Assembly (NCBI RefSeq): GCF_022698165.1
Contig: NZ_JALDAY010000010.1
Span: 124,001-188,000, forward strand
Length of the DNA stretch: 64,000 bases
Direction of reading: 5' to 3'
DNA from: Streptomyces cylindrosporus
GTDB taxonomy: Bacteria > Actinomycetota > Actinomycetes > Streptomycetales > Streptomycetaceae
Both the position numbers and the translations under genes were made by a program. Numbering within the stretch: the first letter of the stretch is position 1; every line of letters begins with the position of its first letter. Of this stretch, positions 32,507 through 39,695 are shown one piece after another. The notes beneath the pieces are model-generated. The model ran no database searches. It had not been told where the DNA came from and saw nothing but the letters and a program-made list of their open reading frames with translations.

Positions 32507-32526
32507 CATGCCGACTGGTCGGTATG
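32507..32526. promoter_or_regulatory. Near-perfect 20-bp operator upstream of the kinase/ACAD operon
   Basis: CATGCCGACTGGTCGGTATG has arms CATRCCGAC and GTCGGYATG with a single mismatched pair. It lies 40 bp upstream of the kinase start. The same left half is found upstream of the SDR/acyl-CoA synthetase/TetR operon at 23480. Confidence 0.65.
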
Positions 32527-32546
32527 TCGTCCAGTGCGGGGGCCCA

Positions 32547-32580
32547 AAGTGATCGGGGCCACCAAGTGATCGGGGCCACC
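32547..32580. repeat. Perfect 17-bp tandem duplication
   Basis: AAGTGATCGGGGCCACC is present twice in a row (32547-32563 and 32564-32580) in the intergenic region before the histidine-rich gene terminator. Confidence 0.9.
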
Positions 32581-32585
32581 ATAGG

Positions 32586-32623
32586 CCGACAGCTCCCCGC
32601 CGGGTGCGGCGGGGAGCTGTCGG
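32586..32623 (-). terminator. 16-bp stem-loop terminator of the histidine-rich gene
   Basis: CCGACAGCTCCCCGCC (32586-32601) and GGCGGGGAGCTGTCGG (32608-32623) pair perfectly over a 6-nt loop, 20 bp beyond the stop of the histidine-rich gene. Confidence 0.85.
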
Positions 32624-32642
32624 TGGGTGGATCCCGGACAGG

Positions 32643-32939
32643 TCAGTGGTCGTCCCAGTGGCCCTCGTGGGAGGCGTGGCGGTGGCCGTCGTGGAGGTAG
32701 TCGACGTGGTCGCCGTGCAGCACGCTCTCGTGACCGCAGTCCTCGCCGTGGCGGTGGTCGTGGCCCTCGTGCGCGATGTGCCCGTCGGGCTCGCACTCGT
32801 CCCAGTGGCCGCCGTGTTCGCGGTGCAGGTGGCCGCCGTGGGCGTAGTCGACGTGGTCGCCGTGCGGGACGGCGGTGTGGCCGCAGTCGGGGCCGTGGGT
32901 GTGGTCGTGGGTGGTGTGTTCCTGGTGGAGGGTGGTCAT
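32643..32939 (-). CDS. Histidine-rich metal-binding protein with internal duplication
   Basis: A 98-residue soluble protein with 27 histidines plus Asp/Glu and a few cysteines. It consists of two similar halves, each running DCGH...HGDHVDY.HDGH/HGGH...H.GHWD. It would bind Zn, Ni or Co as a store or chaperone; there is no signal peptide and no transporter beside it. The start at 32939 (MTTLHQEH) is preferred, with an alternative Met upstream. No classical Zur box is visible in front of it. A strong terminator follows. Confidence 0.75.
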   Translation of the reverse strand: MTTLHQEHTTHDHTHGPDCGHTAVPHGDHVDYAHGGHLHREHGGHWDECEPDGHIAHEGHDHRHGEDCGHESVLHGDHVDYLHDGHRHASHEGHWDDH

Positions 32940-33021
32940 GGGGACAGGCTGCCACGAGGGTGGGATATTTCCGGGCATCTGGAGCATTGCGGTTGCGAGG
33001 TGTTCTGTTGTCTGCGGCGCC

Positions 33022-33066
33022 GTCGTGGCTGGTCGCGCAGTTCCCCGCGCCCCTAAAAGGGGCGCG
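33022..33066. repeat. Dispersed intergenic repeat, short copy, ending in a 9-bp hairpin
   Basis: GTCGTGGCTGGTCGCGC, four bases, then CCCCGCGCCCCT match the two ends of the element at 23390-23447. CGCGCCCCT (33046-33054) pairs with AGGGGCGCG (33058-33066) and can act as the terminator of the minus-strand DUF202 gene that ends at 33086. Confidence 0.65.
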
Positions 33067-33085
33067 TTCATGCCCCCCTGGATCG

Positions 33086-33409
33086 TCAGAGCACCAGCGC
33101 TGCCCCGCACGCCGCCATCGCCGCCGTGCACAGGATTGCCGCCGTTGCGTGACGGGGGGCCAATGCGCGGGGGACGGGGGTCGCGGCCAGGCTGCGGATG
33201 CGGTGGTGGGCCAGGAACAGGAACGTCAGCCACAGGGCGCAGATCAAGGCGCAGGTCACGACGCTCGCCGCCGACACGCCTCCGTGCAGGGCCGTCTTCA
33301 TGGCCAGTACCGCCGCCACCGTCGCCGCCAGGGTCGTCCGGCGCCATGCCAGGCGGGTTCGTTCCGGCTGGAGGCCGGGGTCGCGTTCCTCGGCCGCTGC
33401 CGTCCTCAT
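33086..33409 (-). CDS. DUF202 membrane protein
   Basis: A 107-residue protein with the DUF202 signature at the N-terminus (GLQPERTRLAWRRT) and three hydrophobic helices. Its start (33409) overlaps the stop of the preceding DUF202 gene by 4 bp in an ATGA junction, so the two are co-translated. Paired DUF202 genes are common in actinobacteria, and no function is established. Confidence 0.83.
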   Translation of the reverse strand: MRTAAAEERDPGLQPERTRLAWRRTTLAATVAAVLAMKTALHGGVSAASVVTCALICALWLTFLFLAHHRIRSLAATPVPRALAPRHATAAILCTAAMAACGAALVL

Positions 33410-33798
33410 CCCTCCCACCCGACCAGCACCACGACCACCATCGCCACCGCCACCACGGCCACAACCAGGCTGAGGAGCGCCGGGAAACGGGACACCGGCA
33501 GGTCCTCGCCGCGGCGCATGGCCCGCTCGCAGCGCATCCAGTGGTTGACCGCCCGCAGGGAGCACAGGACGCCGGCGCCGAGCAGCGCAAGGGCCAGGCC
33601 CACGCGCCACGCCCAGCGCAGGTCCGGCAGGAACTGGTCCACCGCGAAGCCGCCGCCGATCAGGGCCATGGCCGTGCGCAGCCAGGCCAGGAAGGTGCGC
33701 TCGTTCGCCAGGGAGAAGCGGTAGTCGGGGGTGTCGCCTTCCTCGCGGATCTCCTGGGGCTCGAACCAGAGGCGGACGTTCCGTGCGAATTCGATCAC
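33406..33798 (-). CDS. DUF202/YidH-family membrane protein
   Basis: A 130-residue protein. The charged start VIEFARNVRLWFEPQEIREEGDTPDYRFSLANERTFLAWLRTAMA contains the YidH/DUF202 signature, and three membrane helices follow. The GTG at 33798 gives the conserved N-terminus; ATG codons upstream would add unrelated residues. It is the first of two coupled DUF202 genes, 63 bp after the Nudix gene. Confidence 0.8.
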   Translation of the reverse strand: MIEFARNVRLWFEPQEIREEGDTPDYRFSLANERTFLAWLRTAMALIGGGFAVDQFLPDLRWAWRVGLALALLGAGVLCSLRAVNHWMRCERAMRRGEDLPVSRFPALLSLVVAVVAVAMVVVVLVGWEG

Positions 33799-33861
33799 GG
33801 GCTGGACTTTATCCCCCGGCATCCGCCGGAATCCCTTGGCATCCCCCAGCACCCCCCGGCC

Positions 33862-34386
33862 TCATTCCGCTGTCGCGGCCCGGTGCTCCTTCAGGCGCTC
33901 GTAGGCGGCCAGCCCGTCCGGCACCCACTCCCATTCACCCAGCCGCCGCTCGACCTCCGCCTCCGGGAGGAAGTCGTACCAGGCCACCTCCTCTGCCTGC
34001 GGCCGGACCGGGAGTTCGCAGCGGACCTCGTACACCGCCGACCACCAGCTCTGGCCGGTTCCGTTGTCGTACAGGAACTTGAAGAGGAAGCGCGGGGCCG
34101 GCAGGCCGGTGACGCCCAGTTCCTCCTCGGCCTCGCGCAGGGCGGCCTCGTCGTAGGACTCGCCGGCGCCGACCACTCCGCCGACGAACATGTCGTACAG
34201 GGAGGGGAAGACCAGCTTGGTCGGGGTGCGGCGGTGGACGAACAGGCGGTCGTCCGCGTCCCTGGCCAGGATGAAGGCGCAGCGGTGGCGCAGACCCTGC
34301 GCGTAGGCCTCGCCGCGCGGGGACCGGCCGATGACCCGGTCGTTCTCGTCGACGATGTCGAGGATCTCGTCAGCTGGAGTCGTCAT
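33862..34386 (-). CDS. Nudix hydrolase (IPP-isomerase-like/YfcD type)
   Basis: A 174-residue Nudix protein. The full Nudix box is present: G, five residues, E, seven residues, REAEEELGV, starting at GVVGAGESYDEAALREAEEELGV. The N-terminal part (EILDIVDENDRVIGRSPRGEAY.QGLRHRCAFI) resembles the YfcD group related to isopentenyl-diphosphate isomerase. It cleaves a nucleoside-diphosphate-linked or similar pyrophosphate; the substrate is unknown. The start at 34386 avoids four extra residues. Confidence 0.88.
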   Translation of the reverse strand: MTTPADEILDIVDENDRVIGRSPRGEAYAQGLRHRCAFILARDADDRLFVHRRTPTKLVFPSLYDMFVGGVVGAGESYDEAALREAEEELGVTGLPAPRFLFKFLYDNGTGQSWWSAVYEVRCELPVRPQAEEVAWYDFLPEAEVERRLGEWEWVPDGLAAYERLKEHRAATAE

Positions 34387-34425
34387 GCCGCCATCCAAGC
34401 AGTACGGCGGCGAGGGCGTCCGGCG

Positions 34426-35319
34426 TCAGTTCGGCTGGAGGTCCCTGACCCGCTCCGGCTTGCCCGCTCCCGTCGGCATGCACGGGTGCAGGCCCAGCAG
34501 GACGATGCCGCCGACGATCGCCGCGAGCCCGACCGCCTCCCAGGCCAGCGCGCCGGTGTCGGTGCGCAGCCGGTCGCCCAGGAAGCCGACGCCGCAGGCG
34601 ATGCCCGCGAGCGGCTGGGCCGCGGTCAGGGCGGGCAGCGACATGCGCAGGGGTGCCGTCTCGAAGGCACTCTGGACGAGGACCAGGCCGGTGACCCCGA
34701 GCGCGAGGACGGCGTACGGCTGCCAGCCGGTCAGCAGCTCGATCAGGCCGCCCTCGGAGAAGCGCTGGCCGCTGACCCGGGTGAGGGCGTCCTGGAGGCC
34801 GTAGAGGACACCCGCGGCCAGCGCGAGGAGGACCGGGCCGGAGCTCAGACGGGAGCGCTTGGCGTACGTCGTGAGCAGGAGGGCGAGGCCCAGCATCGCG
34901 CCGATGATCAGCCAGTGGCGGAAGGGGTCGGTGACCGCGCTGCCGCCGCGCGGCTCGCCCGCGACGATGAAGGCCGTGACACCGCCCGCGAGCAGCAGCA
35001 GACCGGTCCAGCCCTGCCGGCCGAGCGACTGTCTGGTCTGCCGGCGGGAGAGGGCGAGGGCGAAGAGGAGGTTCGTGGCGAGCAGCGGCTCGACCAGGGA
35101 GACCTCGCCCTGGCTCAGCGCGACGGCGCCGAGGACCATGCCGACCACCATCAGGCCGATGCCGCCCAGCCAGCGCGGCACCCGCATCAGGTCGAGCAGC
35201 AGCCGGGGCGAGAGGAAGTCGCCCAGGGGCGCGTGCTGGGCCGCGTTCTGCTGGAGCACGAAGCCGAAGCCCAGGCAGCAGGCAGCGCTCACGGCGAGAA
35301 CGAGAACCAGGACGGACAC
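34426..35319 (-). CDS. DMT-superfamily membrane transporter
   Basis: A 297-residue protein with about nine or ten hydrophobic segments and the NIPA/DMT-like layout (LAVSAACCLGFGFVLQQNAA at the N-terminus, FETAPLRMSLPALTAAQPLAGI late). It may export a small metabolite or metal ion. It heads a same-strand run with the Nudix gene (39 bp gap) and the two DUF202 genes. Confidence 0.78.
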   Translation of the reverse strand: MSVLVLVLAVSAACCLGFGFVLQQNAAQHAPLGDFLSPRLLLDLMRVPRWLGGIGLMVVGMVLGAVALSQGEVSLVEPLLATNLLFALALSRRQTRQSLGRQGWTGLLLLAGGVTAFIVAGEPRGGSAVTDPFRHWLIIGAMLGLALLLTTYAKRSRLSSGPVLLALAAGVLYGLQDALTRVSGQRFSEGGLIELLTGWQPYAVLALGVTGLVLVQSAFETAPLRMSLPALTAAQPLAGIACGVGFLGDRLRTDTGALAWEAVGLAAIVGGIVLLGLHPCMPTGAGKPERVRDLQPN

Positions 35320-35718
35320 GCTGCGTACCTCGATCGGATAGGCCGGGCCACGGGGTGCGTAGTGGGTGACTGTAGCGTCCCAGAGCCCGGCTTGCCCCTG
35401 GGAGTGCCCGGATCCGGGCAGTCGGATCGGTCACGGTGCCCGGCGATCGGGGACGGTCGGGGGCGGTGGCGCGGCCGTCCCGCCATGGTGAGGGGCAAGG
35501 GAGGCGCGCGCCATGGCGTACGCCACACCCGCGGCGCCCGGCGGCCGGTCGACGGTGGTTGTCCGGAATACAACTACCCCGTCCGTAACGGAAGTTGACG
35601 CGTGTAACAGCCATGCGACCCTTGACTTGAACCATTGGCTGCGGGTTTGCTGTGCGTGATCAGTTGACGGCAATCCGAAACCTTGACGCCGAGGCGCGTC
35701 ACGTGAGGAAGTCCCGCG
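35320..35718. promoter_or_regulatory. 399-bp divergent intergenic region with several palindromes
   Basis: There is no gene here. It contains the perfect 16-bp palindrome TGCCCGGATCCGGGCA (35405-35420), GTTGT and ACAAC arms 7 bp apart (35558-35574), and TCCGTAACGGA (35582-35592). Four TTGAC pentamers lie at 35595, 35622, 35664 and 35683. The last 160 bp are AT-richer and probably hold the promoter of the TPR-like gene at 35719. No clear -10 can be paired with confidence. Confidence 0.4.
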
Positions 35719-36660
35719 GTGTCACCTCCCCCGCCACCCCTGGGCCGGGCCCGCAAGCGAGCTGCCCTGGCCCTCGACACGGCTCTGGACGACGCCGAAC
35801 TCGTCGCCGCCCGGGCCGCCTTGGCGCAGGGCCGGTGGCAGGTCGCACGCTCGCTGCTCGTGCACACGGGTGATGACTGGGACCGCCGTGGACACCGGGC
35901 CGTCGTCCTCGCACAGGAACGGCACAGCGCCGCCTGGGCCCGGGACTGGCTGGTCGCCGAACCCGACTCCGGCGACGCCGCCCTGCTGCTCGCGCTGGCC
36001 CTGGTCGAGCGGGCCCGGCAGGGCAAGGAGAAACCGGACCGCGCCCGCGAGGCCTGCCGGGAGGCCGCCACACTGCTGCCCGGCGATCCCACCCCCTGGC
36101 TCGGCCTGCTCCTGCTGGAGCGGACGTGGGCGGAGACCGAGCGGCTCTTCGGGGAGATCCGGGTCCGGTACGCCGACCACCACCACGCCCACCACCTGAT
36201 GATCGCCCGCCTCGCCGAGCAGCACCCCGGCGCCGGCCCGGACCCGCTGCACGAGGTCTACGACTTCGCCAACTGGGCCGCCGAACAGGCCCCCGCCGAC
36301 TCCCCGCTCGCCATCCTCCCGGTGATCGCGCACGCCGAGCGCTACCGCGTGCTGGCCACCGCGGGACACGAGCCCGCCGACCCCGCCGCCTCCGGCCACT
36401 GGACCGGACGCCGGGCCCGGCAGGTGATGAAGGCCGCCTTCGACTGGTGGCTGGAGTGGGAGCACGAGGGGCACCCGCGCCGCCTGGTCGACCTCAACTA
36501 CCTCGCCCACGCGAAGGTCTGCGAGGGCCGGGGCGCCGAGGCCGCGGCCCTGTTCCACCGGATCGGCGAGCACCCCACCGCCGCCCCTTGGTCGTACCCG
36601 GGCCGGGATCCGTACTCCGCCTTCCGTGCCGCGCGGGCCGCCGCGCTCGGCACGGCGTGA
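35719..36660 (+). CDS. TPR-like protein of unknown function
   Basis: A 313-residue helical, cytosolic-looking protein with degenerate tetratricopeptide-type helix pairs (ARAALAQGRWQVARSLLVHTG, ALLLALALVERARQGKEKPDRAREACREAATLLPGDP). The middle is Trp/His-rich (YADHHHAHHLMIARLAEQHPG). I do not recognise a catalytic site. The GTG start is at 35719. The amino-acid permease starts 32 bp after its stop, so the two are probably one transcript. Confidence 0.65.
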   Translation: MSPPPPPLGRARKRAALALDTALDDAELVAARAALAQGRWQVARSLLVHTGDDWDRRGHRAVVLAQERHSAAWARDWLVAEPDSGDAALLLALALVERARQGKEKPDRAREACREAATLLPGDPTPWLGLLLLERTWAETERLFGEIRVRYADHHHAHHLMIARLAEQHPGAGPDPLHEVYDFANWAAEQAPADSPLAILPVIAHAERYRVLATAGHEPADPAASGHWTGRRARQVMKAAFDWWLEWEHEGHPRRLVDLNYLAHAKVCEGRGAEAAALFHRIGEHPTAAPWSYPGRDPYSAFRAARAAALGTA

Positions 36661-36692
36661 AAGACCGACGTCGAGACAAGGATGGTCCTGCG

Positions 36693-38231
36693 ATGACCAC
36701 GGACAACCCCAGCGCGAGCAGATCCGCCGCCGGGATCAGTACGTTCAAGGGGCAGGAGCGCGCCCTGCGCGCCGACCGCCTCGGCACCGGGGGCCTGCTG
36801 CTCTCCGTGCTCGCCGCCACCGCCCCGCTCATGGTGGTCGCGGGTGTCATGCCCACCACATTCGCGGTGATGGGCATCGTCGGCCAGCCGCTCCTCTTCG
36901 TCGCCCTCGGCGTGGTGCTGGTCCTCTTCAGCGTCGGATACGCCGAGATGAGCCGGCACGTGCACAACGCCGGCGCCTTCTACGCGTACATCTCCCGGGG
37001 ACTCGGCGGCACCGCGGGCGCGGGCGCCGCGCTCGTCGCGCTGGTCGCCTACAACGCCCTCCAGGTCGGCATCTACGGCATCTTCGGCTTCGAGGTCTCC
37101 GGGCTGATCGCCAAGTACGCCGACGCACAGGTCGCCTGGTGGATACCGGCCCTGGTGGCCCTCGCGGTCGTCGGCGCGCTGGGCTGGCTGAAGATCGACA
37201 TCAACGCGCGCGTGCTCGGCGTACTGCTGGTGATCGAGGTGATCCTGGTGGTGATCTTCGACTTCGCGGCCATCGGCGACCCGGCGAGCGAGGGCCTGTC
37301 GCTGCACGCCTTCAACCCGGACACGCTCACCGGCGCGGGCGTCGGCACCGCGCTGTGCTTCTGCATCGCGGCCTTCCTCGGCTTCGAGCAGGCGCCGGTG
37401 TACGCGGAGGAGACCAGCCGGCCGCACATCCTGGTGCCCCGGGTGATGTTCTTCGCCGTCGCGGGCGTCGCCGTCTTCTTCGCCGTCAGCAGCTGGGCCC
37501 TGACCGTCGCCGCGGGCCCCTCCGAGGTGGTCGGCGTGGCTCGGAAGGAGAGCGCCGGGATGCTCTTCACCCTGACCGACGACCGGCTCGGCTCCACCTT
37601 CACCGACGTCCTGCACATCCTCTTCGTGACCGGCATGTTCGCGGCCCTGCTCAGCTTCCACAACGTCGTCGCCCGCTACACCTTCGCCATGGGCCGCGAG
37701 GGCCTGCTGCCGGCCGCCTTCGGCCGTACGACCGGCTCCAGCGGCGCCCCCGGCACCGGCTCCCTGCTGCAGACGGCCGTCGCCGCCGTGATCGTGATCG
37801 TCTTCGCGATCGCCGACGACAAGCCCACCGGCGACCCCACCGCGCCCGTGCTGCACCTGTTCACCTGGTTCGGCAACATCGGCGCGCTCGGCGTGATCCT
37901 GCTGATGGCCGCGGCCTCGGTGTCGGTGATCGTCTTCTTCGCCCGGCGCGGCGCCGCGGGCGCCCAGGCCTGGCGCCTGGGCACCTCCGCGCTCGCCGCC
38001 GTCGCCCTGCTGGTGATCGCCGGCTACACCGTCAAGGACTTCGACGTCCTGGTCGGCGCGGGCCCCGACTCGGCCCTGAGCTGGGTGCTGCCCGGCACCG
38101 TGTTCCTCGCTCTGGTCGTCGGCCTCGTCCAGGGCCTGGTCCTGCGCTCCCGCGCCCCCGAGCGGCACGCCCGCATCGGCCTCGGCAACGAGGCCTTCCA
38201 GCTGGACAAGGCGGCACAGGAGGCGTCGTAG
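36693..38231 (+). CDS. APC-family amino acid permease
   Basis: A 512-residue permease with about 12 membrane helices, a polar N-terminus and the APC signature near TM1 (LGTGGLLLSVLAATAPLMVVAGVMP). It also has the TM6-7 loop GFEQAPVYAEETSRPH typical of the superfamily. It imports or exchanges amino acids or amines. ATG 36693 is the first credible start after the upstream gene. Confidence 0.87.
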   Translation: MTTDNPSASRSAAGISTFKGQERALRADRLGTGGLLLSVLAATAPLMVVAGVMPTTFAVMGIVGQPLLFVALGVVLVLFSVGYAEMSRHVHNAGAFYAYISRGLGGTAGAGAALVALVAYNALQVGIYGIFGFEVSGLIAKYADAQVAWWIPALVALAVVGALGWLKIDINARVLGVLLVIEVILVVIFDFAAIGDPASEGLSLHAFNPDTLTGAGVGTALCFCIAAFLGFEQAPVYAEETSRPHILVPRVMFFAVAGVAVFFAVSSWALTVAAGPSEVVGVARKESAGMLFTLTDDRLGSTFTDVLHILFVTGMFAALLSFHNVVARYTFAMGREGLLPAAFGRTTGSSGAPGTGSLLQTAVAAVIVIVFAIADDKPTGDPTAPVLHLFTWFGNIGALGVILLMAAASVSVIVFFARRGAAGAQAWRLGTSALAAVALLVIAGYTVKDFDVLVGAGPDSALSWVLPGTVFLALVVGLVQGLVLRSRAPERHARIGLGNEAFQLDKAAQEAS

Positions 38232-38326
38232 TCCGGAGCGGATTTCTGAGAACGCCGTAAGAAGTGATTACGGAACCCTGACGAGCATCCGCGATTCCTG
38301 GTCCCGCCGGGGTCGCGGGTGTTCGA

Positions 38327-39085
38327 ATGGAAAACGTGAACCCCGAACAATCCGAGGAGCCGGGCGAGCCCCAGCCGCCGGAACGAGGCACTCCGGTCGG
38401 CCGCCGGGTCCTGCTCGGCACCATCGGCCTGGGCGCCCTCGGCGTGGTCGCCGCGCCCAGCCTGCAGCGCGCCCTGGAGGGCTTCCTCGGCGCCGCGGCC
38501 GACAAGGACCCCACCGGCCTGACGGGCCTGCTGCCCAACGGCGGCGGCTTCCGCTACTACTCGGTGGCCTCCTCCGTACCGCACAAGAACGCCACGAACT
38601 ACCGCCTCACCGTCGACGGCCTGGTCGACCGCCCGAAGACCTACACGCTCGACGACCTGCGCGCCCTGCCCCAGACGAAGCTGGTCAAGGACGTCCAGTG
38701 CGTCACCGGCTGGCGGGTCCCGGACACGCCGTTCGAGGGGGTGCGGCTGTCCCGGCTGCTGGACGCCGCGGGAGTGCGCGCCAAGGCCGGGGCGGTCCGC
38801 TTCACCTGCTTCGACGGCACCTACACCGAGAGCCTCACCCTCGACCAGGCCCGCCGCTCCGACATCCTGGTCGCGCTGCGCATGCAGAACAAGGACATCG
38901 GCCACGCCCACGGCGGCCCGGTCCGCCTCTACGTGGCGCCCATGTACTTCTACAAGTCCGCCAAGTGGCTCTCCGGGATCCACGTCACCGAGAAGGTCGA
39001 GCCGGGCTACTGGGAGCATCTGGGCTACGACGTCGACGCCTGGGTCGGCAGGTCGAACGGGCGGGACGATGACCCTACGAGCTGA
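38327..39085 (+). CDS. Sulfite-oxidase-fold molybdopterin protein (YedY/MsrP-like)
   Basis: A 252-residue protein with a polar N-terminus, a hydrophobic anchor or signal (RRVLLGTIGLGALGVVAAPSLQ, residues about 27-48) and a sulfite-oxidase Mo domain. The Mo ligand is Cys125 in VQCVTGWRV; FEGVRLSRLL and KWLSGIHV are also family blocks. It is probably exported and reduces or oxidises a small sulfur or other substrate. Its end overlaps the cytochrome b gene by 17 bp, so that protein is its likely membrane electron partner. Confidence 0.85.
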   Translation: MENVNPEQSEEPGEPQPPERGTPVGRRVLLGTIGLGALGVVAAPSLQRALEGFLGAAADKDPTGLTGLLPNGGGFRYYSVASSVPHKNATNYRLTVDGLVDRPKTYTLDDLRALPQTKLVKDVQCVTGWRVPDTPFEGVRLSRLLDAAGVRAKAGAVRFTCFDGTYTESLTLDQARRSDILVALRMQNKDIGHAHGGPVRLYVAPMYFYKSAKWLSGIHVTEKVEPGYWEHLGYDVDAWVGRSNGRDDDPTS

Positions 39086-39695
39086 GGCACACACCCCGCC
39101 CGCCACCGAGGTCCGCCGCTTCGGACCGGCGCAGAAGTGGGTCCACCGCACGACCGCCGCGCTGATGGGCGTCTGCGTCGTGACGGCCGCCTTCCTGTAC
39201 GTCCCCGAGCTCGCCGAACTCGTCGGCCGCCGCGAGCTGGTGGTCCGCATCCACGAGTGCGCCGGGCTCGCCCTGCCGGTGCCCGTCCTCGCCGGCCTGG
39301 TCTCCCGCGCCTTCCGCGCCGACCTGGGCCACCTCAACCGCTTCGGCCCGCACGACAAGGTGTGGCTGCGCGCCGCCCTGCGCCGCGACAAGCGGCGGTC
39401 GCAGCGGCCGGCGGCGAAGTTCAACGCCGGGCAGAAGATCTACGCCGCCTGGATCGCCGGCGCCTCGCTGGTGATGCTCGGCACGGGCCTGATCATGTGG
39501 TTCACCCACCTCACCCCGATCATGTGGCGCACCAGCGCGACCTTCGTCCACGACTGGCTCGCCCTCACCATCGGCATCGTCCTCGCCGGGCACATCGGGA
39601 TGGCACTAGGGGACCCGGAGGCCCGCAGCGGGTTGCGCACCGGGAAGGTGAGCCGGGAGTGGGCCCAGCGAGAACATCCCCTCTGGCGTCCCTGA
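39069..39695 (+). CDS. Cytochrome b561-type membrane subunit
   Basis: A 208-residue protein with four hydrophobic helices. Candidate haem histidines are in QKWVHRTTA, VRIHECAG, FVHDWLAL and AGHIGMALG. FNAGQKIYAAWIAGA resembles the formate-dehydrogenase gamma/cytochrome b family. It should pass quinol electrons to the molybdopterin protein upstream. The 3' end overlaps the convergent gene by 90 bp. Confidence 0.82.
   Translation: MTLRAEAHTPPATEVRRFGPAQKWVHRTTAALMGVCVVTAAFLYVPELAELVGRRELVVRIHECAGLALPVPVLAGLVSRAFRADLGHLNRFGPHDKVWLRAALRRDKRRSQRPAAKFNAGQKIYAAWIAGASLVMLGTGLIMWFTHLTPIMWRTSATFVHDWLALTIGIVLAGHIGMALGDPEARSGLRTGKVSREWAQREHPLWRP

Noticed and set aside
29971..32700. A 909-codon plus-strand open frame across the ACAD and kinase genes
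   Set aside because: It crosses a 14-bp terminator hairpin and two well-supported minus-strand genes; antisense artefact.
32875..35598. A 907-codon plus-strand open frame over the DUF202, Nudix and DMT genes
   Set aside because: Composition is biased and domain-free, and four recognisable genes lie on the other strand.
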